From Agapetus fuscipes (lineage: Eukaryota > Arthropoda > Insecta > Trichoptera > Glossosomatidae): DNA of 64,000 nt. Shown here piece after piece: positions 34,281 to 45,885 of this stretch. The notes under the pieces are model-generated. The model saw nothing but the letters and a program-made list of their open reading frames with translations. It was not told the DNA's origin and ran no database searches. Made by a program: the position numbers and the translations under genes. The stretch covers positions 13,998,493 through 14,062,492 of the forward strand of contig OX637362.1 of assembly GCA_951799405.1 (NCBI GenBank), read 5' to 3'. Positions within the stretch are counted from its first letter, which is position 1, and each line of letters opens with the position of its first letter.

Positions 34281-35014
34281 AATGGCGGCGCTCGGCGGAA
34301 GAGATGGGTGGCGGGAGGCATAGGGAAGCGACAGCTAGTGATGGGCAGTGGGCACCTAAATATCGAGTTATTTTTATCGATATTCCGAAGGATTTTTATG
34401 ATTTTTTACGTAATCGATAACGTGTACTGTACTGCAGTTTTCCATTTTTTTTACGTAAATATTTTCCTAATTTTTAGTGTTACATTTTTTATCCTACCAA
34501 AAACACGCAGAAATGTTCAAATTAATATATTTTAATTTATTGATCTGGAAAGCAAAAAGGCACAAAGTTTAAAAACAAACGCAGCGGCACATATAGTTCA
34601 ACTTCTTACCGCATTATCTTCTAAGGCAGGGGTTCCCAACCTTTTTGTACTCTAAAGCAGCGGTCGCCAAACTTTTTGCCCTCATGGACCAGTTAATTCA
34701 TAATTTAAATCCCGCGGACCACTAATAGGATTTTTTAAGTTTTGAAAAGATTTTTGTGAAACACTGTGGAAATTCATTTTAAAAAATTGATTATTTTTCA
34801 ATAAAACATTAAAAAATAAAAGAAATTAAAAACTTTGTTTTATTCCACTTTTATTGTTTTTGAGTATGTTACAAACGTTTTCGGAATACGTTAAATATAT
34901 TTATAAAAAAAAATTGTGATCAAAGAACACATAAAATGTACCTAGTTAATAATTTTTATAACTTGTCACGTATTGTTATGAATTGAATCATGTTTTAATG
35001 CATCTTAAAACATA

Positions 35015-35524
35015 ATGGCAATCGAAATTGGACGCCTCGAAGGGGAAACAAAAGCCATAAAAAGAGTGAAGAATGAACCAGCAAGCTTCATTGAAGCATT
35101 AACTGAAGTGAAGGAGCGGGAAGTCCGCTCCAAAAATGTAATAGTCTTCAATGTACCTGAAGCAGAAGACAGAATGGGCGATAAAATGAAGATTAAAGAA
35201 TTGGTTGATGAGATGGGAATGCCAGATTTGGAAATAATACGCTGCTTCAGACTTGGTCAACCTTCCGATGGGAAGGTTCGTCCTCTGAAAGTATACCTCA
35301 ATGATGCGGAGTCCGCGAGAAAAATACTTTTCTCCCGATCTCACCGGAGGAGATCAATAAAAATTAAGCCAGACCTTACTCCATTCCAACAGAGGTTCCT
35401 GGCATCTAAGTGGAAGGAGCTGGAGGAGAGGAGGTCAGCGGGGGAGACCAGTTTAATTATGAAATTTAGGGATGGGGTACCTTTTATATCCAAGACCGCT
35501 ACAGCTTCAACATCAAAAAACTAA
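35015..35524 (+). CDS. LINE ORF1 protein (nucleic-acid-binding, possibly truncated)
   Basis: This 169-residue frame ends 8 bases before ORF2. The N-terminal part is charged and probably helical. Then RSKNVIVFNVPE and CFRLGQPSDGKVRPLKVYL resemble the RRM-like core of CR1/L2/Jockey-group ORF1 proteins, which chaperone element RNA. The C-terminus is basic with FKKS-like SRSHRRRSIKIKPDLTPFQQ. It is shorter than typical ORF1, so the copy may be 5' truncated. Confidence 0.7.
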   Translation: MAIEIGRLEGETKAIKRVKNEPASFIEALTEVKEREVRSKNVIVFNVPEAEDRMGDKMKIKELVDEMGMPDLEIIRCFRLGQPSDGKVRPLKVYLNDAESARKILFSRSHRRRSIKIKPDLTPFQQRFLASKWKELEERRSAGETSLIMKFRDGVPFISKTATASTSKN

Positions 35525-36382
35525 TTTTAAAAATGTACTACCAAAATGTAAGGGGCTTAAATTCCAAGCTGAATATGGTCCGATCTAGTTCCGCATTATT
35601 GAAGTTTGATATTTTTGCACTAACCGAGACTTGGTTGACGCCTGACGTTAATTCTTCAGAGCTTGGCTTTAATAATTACAATACATATCGGCTTGATCGA
35701 TCTACTAGCACAAGTACCAAGTCGCGTGGAGGGGGTGTGCTACTTGCTGTTTCTAAATCCATTCAATCAAAAGTGATCCCCTGTATCAACAAGACCACTG
35801 AACTCATATTTGTACTGCTGCTTACTGATCCTTCATATATAATTGCATGTGTATACTTGCCCCCTAGCTCTTGTGTTGAGCTCTACAGTGGCTTTGCAGC
35901 TGAGGTTGAAGCTATGAGGAATAAGTTCCCTCATTCAAAATTATTGATTGTAGGTGATTTTAACTTGCCTAACATATCGTCATGCCAATACTTATTTCCG
36001 CCATATCCACTTTTCACTTTTTTTGAGTTATGATATGGGTTGGTGTCTTGAGACTATACTTTACCCGAATCCGTGAAAATTTTTGAAAAAAGTCATAAAC
36101 TGACAATTTTTTCAGTGCACATTTCCTCCATATCCAAGAGTTTTGAAATATAGTTGGTACTTAAATCCGCCATATCCATTGCGAGCGTTTCAACCAATCA
36201 CGTTCGCCCAAACTCCCCACTATCGATGGAACATACTGTGCCCAATATGTTGGTCTCGGACGAGACGTTCGCGCCAGTAGGCTCTTGGCTGGGGAACCGG
36301 AAATACATGAATGGTGGTAAATTTAAATTGGCTGCAAGGCGGTAAATTTAAATTGGCTGCAGTTTGAAAATATTATTCTGAG

Positions 36383-36650
36383 CTCCTTGACTGATAGGTT
36401 GGTACGAGGCTGACCACCCGTGCTGTAAAAATCGGTTTACTTTTGCCAATGCCACCCCGGTTCAGGGAACGGCGGCAGGAGTTGCAAGGTTTAGGTCCAT
36501 GTGAGGTTTTCTTTATTTGTATGCACACATGCAGAATGTGTAGGCGCGAACCTACATGTGCCTGTCTGTAGGCATGCATTTCATATGAGCCTTAAATGCT
36601 TACATATCCTTGCAGCTTAGATTATAGTTTATAGATAGTATTAAAATCAT
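36383..36650 (+). repeat. Repeat A copy in left MULE arm
   Basis: Comparison with the uninterrupted partner arm at 38930-38950 (inverted) places the insertion between ATTATTCTGAG and TATTAAAATC. It runs CTCCTTGACTGATAGG to a TTAGATTATAG-type tail. Confidence 0.85.
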
Positions 36651-37075
36651 GATATTATATAGCCGTTATTATAATGGCGGTAAATTTAAATTTCTGGCAG
36701 TTTGAAAATATAAATCTTAGTATTAAAATTATATTATTAGGTATTATTGCAAAAATGTCTTTCAAATTTAAATTAAATTAAAATTTATTTTCACTAAATT
36801 TTGTATTTTTAGTTAGGCTTTTGGCTTTTGTTATTATATAGACTTTATTATAATGGCAGCAAATTTAAATTTGTGGCAGTTTGAAAATATAAATCTTAGT
36901 ATTAAAATTATGTCATTAGGTATTATTGCAAACAAGTTTAACTTTTAAAATAAGGGCTATTGAATCTCGGGATTATAATACTAAAATTTAAAGATAACTG
37001 ATTTATATTTTGAATTTAAATTTGCCGCCGTTATATATGGGTCATATAATCACATTTTTATTTATTTATTTAGAA

Positions 37076-37994
37076 CAGGCCTGGCCAACCCACGGCCCGC
37101 GGGCCGCATGCGGCCCGCGGCGCCTTTACGTGCGGCCCGCGGTCAAGTGTGATGAAAAATAAAAATGAAATATAATAAAAATAAAAATAGGGCGTCTATA
37201 ACAGACGTAAATCTGGAAAACCAGTTAAGGTGTGTAACTTCAAATATTGAAATACCTAGATTTATAAAAATTAAGTAAGCGAAAAGAATCTCAAATCTTG
37301 CACTGAAAGGAGAAGTCCCTGATAATTGGTTTTATTTGTAATATTATTTTGAAATGAAAAATTAAGAATTTTTTCCTCTATGAAGTTAAGGATTAATTAA
37401 TAATTTTCGTTGTTAAAATATTTTTCTATTGTTGAATTGTTTGTTATGTTGTTTACTACATAAATACATTTTTTGTTGTTGGTTCAATGCGTGTTTTCTT
37501 TTCACATCTGGTTGTGGTTTCTAATCTAATCTAATCTAAGCTGCAAAGATATATATCATTTAAGATTTACATTAAATGCATTCTCACAAGCAGACATGTA
37601 CATAATTTCGCGCTAACACATGCCGCATGTGGACCTGCAATATAAAAACCCAATCTCAAATGAACATAAGCCCTGCAACTCTTACCGTCCTTCCCTGAAA
37701 CAGGGGTGACATTGGCAAAGTGAACCTTTTTTTTTTTTTTACAGTATGGGTGGTCAGCCGCATACCAACCTATGTATAAGTCAAGGAACAAACATCACAA
37801 ATTACATTTTTAAAATTAATAAACAATAATATGATATAAACATGGACATGGACATCAAAAAAAAAAAAAAACAGTGGTTTCGTTTTTTTATATAATTTGT
37901 TTTGTAAAATGTTTGTATGTGTGGCCCTTGGGGAAATTTTAGGCGCCAATAGGCATCAATGCGGCCCGGGTGCAATTTGGGTTGGCCAGGCCTG
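37076..37994. mobile_element. hAT MITE inside the MULE, perfect 8-bp duplication
   Basis: CAGGCCTGGCCAACCCACGG begins the element and the complement ends it. It is flanked by ATTTAGAA at 37068-37075 and 37995-38002. The GC-rich CGGCCCGC stretches near the ends are typical of one hAT group. It contains a repeat A insertion. Confidence 0.92.
37510..37789 (-). repeat. Repeat A copy nested in the hAT MITE
   Basis: The tail TCTAATCTAATC is at left and the 5' start at about 37789. Upstream of the usual start it carries a stretch like the LINE A 3' UTR (AAATGTAATTTGTGATG on the minus strand), so this copy is slightly longer than the standard short form. Confidence 0.85.
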
Positions 37995-38416
37995 ATTTAG
38001 AACAATACAATAATGGATAGGATACTTCAGAATATAAAAAATATGAAAATAAATAAAATTACGTATTACTCCAATTACATGTTGACATTAAAAGATACCA
38101 AGATTCTAAAATAATAAAATTAGTTTCACTCATAAAAATAAGTAAAGTAATAAATAAGATACAAATAGGTAAAAATAGTTGCGCACATTTACCTTTACAA
38201 TAAATAGATTGCAGAAACTCACACACACACATCCATTTACTCACAATAGTGATATATATTTAATAGCTAAAAAAATACCAAATCTATAACAAAAAAAAAT
38301 CAATTTAATTTAAATTTGAAAGACATTTTTGCAATAATACCTAATGACATAATTTTAATACTAAGATTTATATTTTCAAACTGCCACAAATTTAAATTTG
38401 CTGCCATTATAATAAA

Positions 38417-38662
38417 TGCTATTGCGGCTGACCACCCATGCTGTAAAAATGGTTCACTTTGCCAATGTCACCCCTGTCTCAGGGAAGGACGGCAAGAGTT
38501 GCAGGGTGTATGTCCATTTGAGATTTGATTTTTATGTTGTAGGTTCACATGAGGCATGTGCAAGCGCGAACTTGTACGTGTCTGGTTGTGAGAATGCATG
38601 TAATGTGAATCTTCAATGTAACATATCCTTGCAACTTAGATTAGATTAGATTAGATTAGATA
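38417..38662 (+). repeat. Repeat A copy in right MULE arm
   Basis: It begins at GCGGCTGACCACCC and ends in four TTAGA units. It interrupts the right inverted arm. Confidence 0.8.
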
Positions 38663-39204
38663 ATAATATGATTTTAATACTCAGATTAATATTTTTAAAC
38701 TGCAGCCAATTTAAATTTACCACCATTTATATATTTCCAGTTCCCCAGCCAAAAGACTAACTAAAAATACAAAATTTAGTGAAAATAAATTTTAATTTAA
38801 TTTAAATTTGAAAAACATTTTTGCAATAATACCTAATCACATAATTTTAATACTAAGATTTATATTTTCAAACTGCCAGAAATTTAAATTTACCGCCATT
38901 ATAATAACGGCTATATAATATCATGATTTGAATACTCACAATAATATTTTCAAACTGCAGCCAATTTAAATTTACCGCCTTGCAGCCAATTTAAATTTAC
39001 CACCATTCATGTATTTCCGGTTCCCCAGCCAAGAGCCTACTGGCGCGAACGTCTCGTGGTCTCGGATATATCTGTGGTGCTGTGAACAATATATATTTCT
39101 CCTCTAAAATAGGGAATTGTAATTTCACCATTTACATCAAAATACGTAACATACAAATTGAGAAAGCATACAAATAGTGGCAATAAAATGAAAATAATAA
39201 TTAG

Positions 39205-39420
39205 TGGATATACGTATTATGTTTAATACATATTTTTTCAATAAATATTAAAACAATGTTTCTTTCACACAAATTGATAATAATTATCGAACGTTTTTGC
39301 TTACTGAGTAGACATTTTTTTCTAAACGTTCGATAATTATTACCAATTTGTGTGAAAGAAACCTTGTTTTTAACATTTATAATAATGAATTTTCACTGTG
39401 TTTATACACAAACACTGAAT
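39205..39420. mobile_element. Family E palindromic element, diverged
   Basis: Inverted arms (TTTCTTTCACACAAATTG and complement) meet at AACGTTTTTGC/AAACGTT. The asymmetric end AATGAATTTTCACTGTG lies on the right. It sits in the TIR element between the MULE and the right end. Confidence 0.65.
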
Positions 39421-42400
39421 TTATATTTTTTAATATTAGCAAACTTTATTGGAAAATCATAATTATCAAAAAACGCTAAGATTAATTGACTGTGAATTCA
39501 ATTGGATTGATTTTTTAAATTTGAATTTGTATTTGCCATTTATTTTGTTTTTTGATACTTTATTTCATCTTCATCGGTTTATTTATATTTTATTGAATAC
39601 TACGTGCACAGCATTTTTGATGCCGGCTTACGATCGGGCCGAACTTGAGCGCATTGTTTGTTTATCTGTCAATCAACACGAGTATCGAATTGGTTCAAGC
39701 TTTTTCTTAAGTAAATTGATTGTAATTGTCAAAAAAAACATTTAAATCGGTGACATGGAAAACGTTGAGTGTGTTTATTCGCCAGAATCATCTCCGGCAC
39801 CTAATGTTAATGATATCAAATCCATGTTGAAGTTTATGCCTCCCGTAGATGCGGATTTTTATATTGCATTGGGGATTTAGGTTTTTAGGCTTATTTTTTA
39901 AATTTTAAGCAAGATCTTACAAGTAGGTATTATGTTCATAGCTGATAGTCTAGCATTAAGTAAAAAAATAACTTTAAAAAAGTACAACAGAACAAATTAA
40001 TTATTGTAGGGTACTATAATATAGCACTGTATTTCTAATGTTATGTATTTTTTTTTTATAAAAAAAAAGGTTCTTAAATATGTTTTGAGTGTTTTTCTTT
40101 CTTAAAACTCAGTAATGGAGAAGAAATGCTCTGAAAAAGATTCTTTATTGGTAAAATTAATACAAAAATGGATATGGAGGAAATAAGTATTAACAAAATA
40201 GCCACTTTTGCTCTAACATTTGCTCCATATCCAAGTGAAGGTACCTCATTTTGGTGTGACCCAGCACTCATTTTTTTTTTTAATTTTTTTTATACATTAT
40301 TAGATCAATACTTAACTTATTTCAATTTAAAAAAAGCTAAAAACTTTAAAAACGAAAGAGTTATTAGCATTTTAACTTCAAACGCGTTTTTCTCTGAATG
40401 AGAAAAAGTGGATATGGCGGAAATAAGTATTGACATGACGATATCATGGAATGAAGCTGATCCCTTGTTACCTAAATGCCATACTTCGAACTTCTCACTG
40501 GCGGAAACTACCATATTAAATCTTTGTAACTTTTTAAACTTTTTTCAAATTAATTTCACATTAAATGCTCGTAATCGTATTTTGGATCTAGTTTTTTGCA
40601 GTGATAATGCTGCTAAATCTATAGAATCATCTGATATCCTTGTTCCCATCGATACATACCATCCACCTCTTTCCATTTCTCTTCCATCTAATGTCCAACA
40701 TAAAAACCAAAATACCACTTATATTGTAGACTTTTCTAAAGCTGATTTTGTTCATATGAATATATTTTTTCAGAGTGTTGACTTTTCTTTTGTAAATAAT
40801 GATGATATTGAAGTTGTAGTAAATAATCTGTACTCTATTCTATCCGAAGCGATCACTAAATTTGTACCTACTTTTAAGCTTAGTCCTTATTCTTGGAAAT
40901 ATCCCAAATGGTTTAATCATGACTTAATTGATCTCATAAAGGATAAGAAAGTGGCTCATCTGAAATATAAAATCTCTAATTCTTCTTCGGATTATCTAGT
41001 TTTTAAGAAATTACGTAATGATTGCAAAATTCTGTCCAAAAATTGTTATTTAAATTACATTTCCAACACTGAGCGCTCTATTGTCCATAATGTGAAAAAA
41101 TTCTGGTCATATGCTAACTCTCTGAGAAAGGGCGATCTCGGTATACCACATAATGTTTTTTATGATGATGTGTCATCCGATGATGTTCAAGAAATTCCTA
41201 ACCTTTTTGCATCTTTCTTTAAAAGCGTTTATGATATTCGTCCTGACTGTAATACGTTTGAATTCTCTTCACATATTGATTTACAACTGTCTAATTTGTC
41301 ATTTAGTGTAGTTGATGTCATCACAGAAATTGAATCAATGAAACCACTGACTAATCCTGGCCCTGATAATGTCCCAGCGGTAATGTTGAAAAACTGTGTA
41401 CATAGCTTGTCTCAACCTCTGTGTGCGGTATTTAATTTGTCCATCACGTCTGGATGTTTTCCCGCCCTTTGGAAGCAATCGTATCTTTCTCCAATATACA
41501 AGTCTGGTGATAGGAGTAACGTCAAAAACTATCGACCAATAAGTAAATTGTCCGCCATTCCGAAGCTACTTGAAAAGCTTGTACTTACTAAAATCCGGTA
41601 TGTTGCAACCAGATCAATTTCAGTCCATCAACATGGTTTTTTACCAAACCGATCAACTACTTCTAATTTAATGGTATTTGAGAATTTCCTTTCTAATGCT
41701 TTGTCTAGCCGAAAACAAGTTGACGTAATATACACTGATTTTTCAAAAGCGTTTGATCGGGTATCACACACTATCCTTCTTAGTAAGCTACGCGGTATGG
41801 GGGTGTCTGGTAGTTTTCTGTCTTGGCTCCGAAACTACCTTATTGATAGATCTTTGATTGTCAGAATAGATAATAATAGCTCACACTCCTTCTCACCAAC
41901 TAGTGGTGTCCCCCAGGGTTCCCATCTGGGCCCGCTACTTTTTCTCCTATTTATTGATGATATTACAAAGCAATTTCCTGACACAAATGTTCTCCTGTTT
42001 GCTGACGATATAAAAATTTTTAAAGCCATAGATAATGTGGCTGACTGTAATAGTCTCCAACTATCTTTGAATAATCTAGCAACCTGGTGTAATAAAAATG
42101 AATTGCCATTAAATGTCTCGAAGTGTTTAGTAATGAATTTCTTCAGAATAAAAAATCCCATTATATATGACTATACACTTTTTTCAAACAGTCTTCGGGT
42201 GGTAACGGAGGTCACCAACTTGGGGGTTGTGTTTGACTGTGGATTATCTTTTAATTTACACATTGCTTCCATTTGTGCCAGGGCCATGAGAATGCTTGGT
42301 TTCATAAACCGCATCACCAAGGACTTTCAGGATACTGCCGCAATCAAAATTCTTTATACCACATTGGTTCGCAGTGTCTTGGAATATTGCTCGCCTGTTT

Positions 42401-43137
42401 GGTCCCCCCTCTACATGGTGCACGTAGACAATATAGAAAAGGTTCACTTAAAATTTTTGAAAATAGTTAATTTTAAACTCAAAATTCCCCTGTCACACTT
42501 CGACCCACTCTATTTAAATTCAATTCTAAATCTAAACTATTTGTCAGACAGACGTAAATTTATTGATTTAATCACCCTCTTCAAAATAAAACATGCTCTA
42601 ATTGATTGTCCTGCACTACTAAGTGAGTTAAATTTTTTTACTCCACGTTCAGGGACTAGACAATTAGTTTCTTACCGCCCTGCATTTACAAGCACTAACG
42701 CACAAAGCAATAGTTGTATGCATCGCTTACAGCGCATTGGTAATGATTATGCCTCACTTGACTTGGTTCTGCATAATAATAATTACCATACCTATAACCA
42801 AGGTTTGAAAAAAATGTTTTTGGGACATCCATAATATATAATAAATTATATTGTTTTAGATTGTTATTATATGAACGATGTCTGCCTGGTGAATTTCTTT
42901 ATTAGTGATATTTGAATGGTATCTGAAGTTTTTATTTTTGATTTTTTGCTATTTTTTAATTTTTATTGTTTGTATATAGCTTACAGTTTAAGTTTTTTTA
43001 GTATTTTTATAGTTTTCTTATTTTTGAGTTTATATAGAGTTTTACTTTTATTTTCTTACTGTATTTTTGTTTATTTGTAAAAGACAAAAACTGTTTTTGA
43101 TTTAATTATATACTTATTTTGTTAAAGGCTTACGCCG

Positions 43138-43168
<31 letters not shown>

Positions 43169-43438
43169 CTTAACATGATGAGTAAGTATATTCCACATTT
43201 TTCTGCGGACCAGCGAAATTTTCTCGCGGACCACTAGTGGTCAGCGGACCACCACTTTGGCAACCGCTGCTCTAAAGCACATTCTAAAATATCGGTAGAG
43301 TAGCGGGCACCACTTATTTTTAATCGACAAACTCTTTCCATAACTTCTCATAATTTATTTTCAATAAACCTAGGCACTCAAAAAAATTGCAAACTCTTCA
43401 CAATAAATAATTAAAAATAATTCACATTTTTAATTAAT

Positions 43439-43725
43439 TATATTTTGTATTGTTTGTGTATTAACACTGTGAAAATTCATAATGTTTAGTTTACAATTTT
43501 TTGAAGGAATTCAAAGAAAACACTGTTTATTTTCACTCAAATATATTTAAAAAGATTAGAATCTTTAAAATAAATTACAAACGCGTTTTCGACCTAGTAA
43601 GTAGGTCATCATCAGGTATAAATGATACCTGATGATGACCTACTAGGTCGAAAACGCGTTTGTAATTTATTTTAAAGATTCTAATCTTTTTAAATATATT
43701 TGAGTGAAAATTAACAGTGTTTTCT
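43439..43725. mobile_element. Family E palindromic element with 12-bp duplication
   Basis: It is flanked by TTTTTAATTAAT at 43427-43438 and 43726-43737. The asymmetric TATATTTTGTATTGTTTGTG end is followed by inverted arms meeting at GACCTAGTAAGTAGGTC / CTGATGATGACCTACTAGG with CGAAAACGCG. It lies in the right remnant of the outer hAT. Confidence 0.85.
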
Positions 43726-43854
43726 TTTTTAATTAATGTTTATGATTTGTTTTGACTCTGTCAAATTGTTGTGGGCACATACAAATCGTTCCGTGGGCGC
43801 CATGGTGCTGCGGGCACGTGTTGGGAACTCCTGTCCTAAGGCATGAAATGTGGC

Positions 43855-43935
43855 ATCTATTATTATTCACGGGTAAGGTAGCCAGTCTAATGCCAACCAC
43901 TTTGGAGTTGAAGTGAGGGGTTTCTCAGCTGTCAC
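43855..43935 (-). repeat. SINE family C fragment
   Basis: Only the distal body remains (GGTAAGGTAGCCAGTCTAAT-type then CCAACCACTTTGGAG). Confidence 0.5.
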
Positions 43936-44700
43936 ATTATCGAGTTTTACGGTTTTTCTTAGCTCAGATTGTGCAGAATTTGATTCTTAAGACAACTGCA
44001 TGAAAAAGTCGTACTTGACAAGATTGGCGTATACGGTAAACAAGAACTGGGGGAGCGATCTGTCAACTCAACGCTTAACATATTGAATGAATGGATTCCA
44101 AACATTTCTGAAATTTGGAACTTTCTCTGGGCGAGAAAACATCAATCTTGTATGGGACTGCTGTCCTTAGCAAACAATAACAAAATATTTGTTTGTTTTT
44201 TTCCCAAGCAACACGGCTGGGTGACACCACAATATTGTCTACGTAAATTCACATCATTGAACTGCCGCTGTTTTATTTCAAACATTCCCTGGGACCTTGA
44301 CTGCTCGGCCATACCACTTTCTAAAAAAATAAGACAAATTATTTTGTGTAAATATTTTTTATTGGGTATTAATATATTTTTTTCCTGCATTAACATCAAG
44401 GCACAAAATTCAAAAATATTTTAACTTCATTACAACATTACATAATATTTGAAACTAAAAAATCTTATGAATATAGTTTTAAGACATTATGGAAGCGTTT
44501 GTTAGTTGTAAATGGCACTAAAAAGTAATATTATAATAATAGATAAGTAAAATAAATAAAAATTAATTAATACCAAAAAAATTAATATTATTTAATTATA
44601 AATACTTCCTAGTTTATAAATTTAAATTCATAAAAATGATATCTAACAAGAATCCCGAGTATAAACATTACATGTTGCTCAACTTCCCTTGCCATTGAAT
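43936..44700. other. Spacer with no recognised feature
   Basis: A 113-residue frame at 44083-44424 shows no recognised motif, and an overlapping antisense frame exists, so it is treated as chance. AT-rich. Confidence 0.4.
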
Positions 44701-44712
44701 TCTCAATACATA

Positions 44713-44868
44713 CGGTCATCAAAAGTCCATCCAGCCTTACAACAACTGGGTCTTGCTTGAGAATTGGCGCTTTCTACAGCGACGACCAAGCTCGCAGAGG
44801 GCTCTTGAGGTGTGATACACACAAAAACAGCGCTCACCAAATAAATCAGCCTAATTTAATTTTTTAAT
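44713..44868 (+). repeat. SINE family B, 5' truncated
   Basis: It begins in the body at CGGTCATCAAAAGTCCATCC and runs to CTCACCAAATAAATCAGCC. The tRNA-like head is absent. Confidence 0.7.
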
Positions 44869-44999
44869 TTTAATTGTCATAAACAAAATCATTATGGATG
44901 AACTCAACGCAATGTCCACGGACAAAAAGTTGTGACAATCCGGTTTTAATTGCTGGTTGCTACAAACCTTAGTAAAATAGACAAATGACGTTTTTTTTT

Positions 45000-45490
45000 T
45001 AGGATGATTTGTTTGGTGAGCGCTGTTTTTGTGTGAATCACACCTCAAGTACCCTCTGCGAGCTTGGTCATTCCTTGAGCCCTAAATTCTTGCACTTGGC
45101 TATTACTTTTTGTGTTTTCTGAGCCACCTTTGCTTTGTGTACCACTTGAGACAGTGCAGCATCACGGGAGGGCCTTCTGCCGCTTGCATCTCACTCTATT
45201 TCTGATGAGAGTCCTGTGACCCATCCTCAGATGAGATGGATATACAGGGCGTGGGTTTGTGGAGGGAGGACCTCAAGTACTCTCTGCGAGCTTGGTCAGC
45301 GCTATAGTAAGCGCCAATTCTCAAGCAGTTGCTGTAAGGCTGGATGGACCTTTGGTGACGGGTCTTTGGTAAAGCTATATGAATTGTTCAACCCAGCAAA
45401 GAGCATATTTGAAAATATAAATCATACATGTTTTGTGCTCTGCCGGGATTCAGACTCACGACCTTTCATTTATGAGTCCGAAGCGTTACA
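45000..45490 (-). repeat. SINE family B copy with ~200-bp insertion
   Basis: The minus-strand SINE is split. The words CCTCAAGTAC and CTCTGCGAGCTTGGTCA occur on both sides of a foreign segment (about 45075-45270), forming a direct repeat of about 26 bases. The head with GGATTC-type B box is near 45450. Confidence 0.65.
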
Positions 45491-45619
45491 ACAAGAAAAA
45501 ATTCTTGTCAGACAAACGCCTAACAAGAATTGTTTTGAAAAAAAAAAAATCAAATAATTTAGAACTCCATTCAGATTCTCTTATCCATAATGCTTGTTAA
45601 TTTACAATACATTTTTTTT

Positions 45620-45885
45620 GGTAAAGAGTTCCTTGAATTATAAGTTGGTATGAGGCTGACCATCCATATAGTAAAAAATGGTTCACTTTGTCAATGTATG
45701 TTTCTGTAACTGTTTCAGGGAAGGTCCGCAAGAGTTGCTGGGTTTATGTTGATTTGAGGTTTGGATTTTAATTTTTAAGTCCACATACAGCATGTGTAAG
45801 CCCAAACTTATACACGTCTGCCTGTGAGAATGCATGTAATATGAATCTTAGAATTTAACATATCTTTACAACTAAGATGATAGAT
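45620..45885 (+). repeat. Repeat A copy
   Basis: It starts TTCCTTGAATTATAAGTTGG and ends CTTTACAACTAAGATGATAG. Moderately diverged. Confidence 0.75.

Larger units (their letters stand above)
36261..39056. mobile_element. Mutator-like foldback element with 10-bp duplication
   Basis: Long inverted arms begin CGAGACGTTCGCGCCAGTAG and extend several hundred bases (36261 to about 36800, 38300-39056). They are flanked by a perfect TGGTCTCGGA at 36251-36260 and 39057-39066. A 9-11 bp duplication with long TIRs is typical of MULEs. Arms are rich in AAATTTAAATT words. No transposase is encoded. Confidence 0.8.
35978..40440. mobile_element. 4.46-kb TIR element with 4-bp (ATAT) duplication, superfamily unknown
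   Basis: Termini read CGTCATGCCAATACTTATTT on the left and the complement of CGTCATGTCAATACTTATTT on the right, with identity for at least 35 bases. It is flanked by ATAT (35974-35977, 40441-40444). The word CCATATCCA recurs near both ends (about 36001, 36126, 36170, 40170, 40223, 40412), as expected of transposase-binding sites. No transposase was recognised. An unassigned 98-residue frame lies at 39449-39745. Confidence 0.8.
35533..42834 (+). pseudogene. LINE ORF2 (endonuclease-reverse transcriptase) split by a 4.5-kb insertion
   Basis: The 5' part (35533-35977) encodes the apurinic-type endonuclease: QNVRGLNSK, LTETWL, CVYLPPSS and GDFN. The 3' part (40441-42834) encodes the rest of the endonuclease and the reverse transcriptase: PLTNPGPDNVPAVMLKN, SYLSPIYKSGDRSNVKNYRP, DFSKAFDRVSH, SGVPQGSHLGPLLFLLFID and the catalytic FADD near 41998-42009. 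The two parts are in the same frame once the insertion and one copy of its ATAT duplication are discounted, with no other stop. Before the insertion this was therefore an intact, probably active element. Clade assignment (CR1 versus Jockey group) is tentative. Confidence 0.85.
34970..43170 (+). mobile_element. CR1/Jockey-group LINE inside the inner hAT
   Basis: It carries two ORFs (35015-35524 and 35533 onward) and ends in a (TAAA)n tract at about 43139-43168. ORF2 is interrupted by the 35978-40440 insertion. The limits are approximate because the target duplication was not resolved. Confidence 0.75.
34658..43269. mobile_element. Inner hAT element, perfect 8-bp duplication
   Basis: The ends are CAGCGGTCGCCAAACTTTTT and the complement of CAGCGGTTGCCAAAGTGGTG. 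It is flanked by perfect CTCTAAAG at 34650-34657 and 43270-43277. It is a short non-autonomous hAT (about 300 bases left, 100 right) split by a LINE. Confidence 0.9.
34627..43833. mobile_element. Outer hAT element of a seven-level nest
   Basis: Termini CAGGGGTTCCCAACCTTTTT (left) and the complement of CAGGAGTTCCCAACACGTGC (right) are hAT-like. The flanking 8-mers TTCTAAGG (34619-34626) and TCCTAAGG (43834-43841) match at seven of eight positions. Only 31 bases of its left part remain before the inner hAT. No transposase frame of its own was seen. Confidence 0.8.

Noticed and set aside
44083..44424. 113-residue frame with overlapping antisense frame
   Set aside because: No motif, no neighbouring splice-consistent exons, and similar frames are expected by chance in this composition.
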